Shown here: in pieces, positions 63,839 through 64,000 of the stretch
Layout: every line of letters starts with the position of its first letter
Numbering within the stretch: the first letter of the stretch is position 1
DNA from: Prorocentrum cordatum
Taxonomy: Eukaryota > Sar > Dinophyceae > Prorocentrales > Prorocentraceae
Length of the DNA stretch: 64,000 nt
Assembly (NCBI GenBank): GCA_963575745.1
Contig: CAUYUJ010014617.1
Span: forward strand, 52,501 to 116,500
Direction of reading: 5' to 3'
Program-made: the position numbers and the translations under genes
Notes under the pieces: generated by a model
The model's database searches: none
Told to the model about the DNA's origin: nothing
What the model saw: the letters and a program-made list of their open reading frames with translations, nothing else

Positions 63839-64000
63839 TATTGGTTTTCTTCTTCGATGGACATTGTTCAAAACCTGTTCCTGAAGAATTCCGAAGGATT
63901 CTGAAGGATTCTAAGAATTCGGAAGAAGTCTGAAAGCTCTGCAACAATCTACTGCGCGCATGCACGCGCCCCGCCGCGCTCCAATCCGCGCCGGAGCCAC
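63839..64000. other. Window end, nothing recognised
   Basis: GAAGGATTCTGAAGGATTCT direct repeats, then GC-rich sequence cut by the window edge. Confidence 0.4.

Overview
The window looks like nuclear DNA of a dinoflagellate, probably a large-genome, GC-rich one; a Prorocentrum-like source is inference only. The basis is: protein families common in dinoflagellates (a LINE with endonuclease, reverse transcriptase, zinc-finger and C-terminal domains; proteins with a CxCGCxGWC motif, an HTLYYG motif and a SPQCSSW methyltransferase-like motif); reconstructed introns that mostly start with GC or GA and end in AG followed by G; tandem genes on one strand; and extreme microsatellite and inverted-repeat content. 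Nothing looks prokaryotic, so ribosome-binding sites and Rho-type terminators do not apply.

Layout. 0-6.6 kb is repeats: inverted-repeat (MITE-like) elements, several carrying microsatellites or a 101-bp satellite between their arms. At 6.69-9.58 kb the minus strand carries the 3' half of a recognisable cellular gene, the GPI-transamidase subunit PIG-T. Further upstream exons lie at 13.83-13.95 kb and, apparently, at 31.92-32.04 kb. The implied 18-kb intron holds a nearly full-length minus-strand LINE (16.2-20.9 kb), an eroded LINE-like stretch (22.7-27.7 kb) and a LINE 3' end with RNase H (29.9-30.7 kb).

From 34.3 to 48.9 kb all coding-like sequence is on the minus strand. It forms a series of proteins and exons: a disordered acidic protein, a poly-Asp exon, two linked Lys/Ala-rich exons, a helical Lys-rich protein, a two-part Cys-rich/HTLYYG protein, and a DNA-methyltransferase-like protein. 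The spaces between them hold (GAT)n, (GAC)n and (TATG)n arrays, GGTCAAC/TGG minisatellites and near-perfect palindromes. I read this as one dinoflagellate mobile element or multi-gene cassette. It is the most interesting part of the window.

49-64 kb is mostly families of short inverted-repeat elements, plus a decayed plus-strand LINE (54.9-57.4 kb) whose catalytic motif is broken. One palindromic family occurs three times at 61.2-63.8 kb and also forms a small intron inside PIG-T, which links mobile inverted repeats with intron gain.

All family calls come from reading the translations, with no database search. Intron ends were chosen to keep homologous reading frames joined and are predictions.
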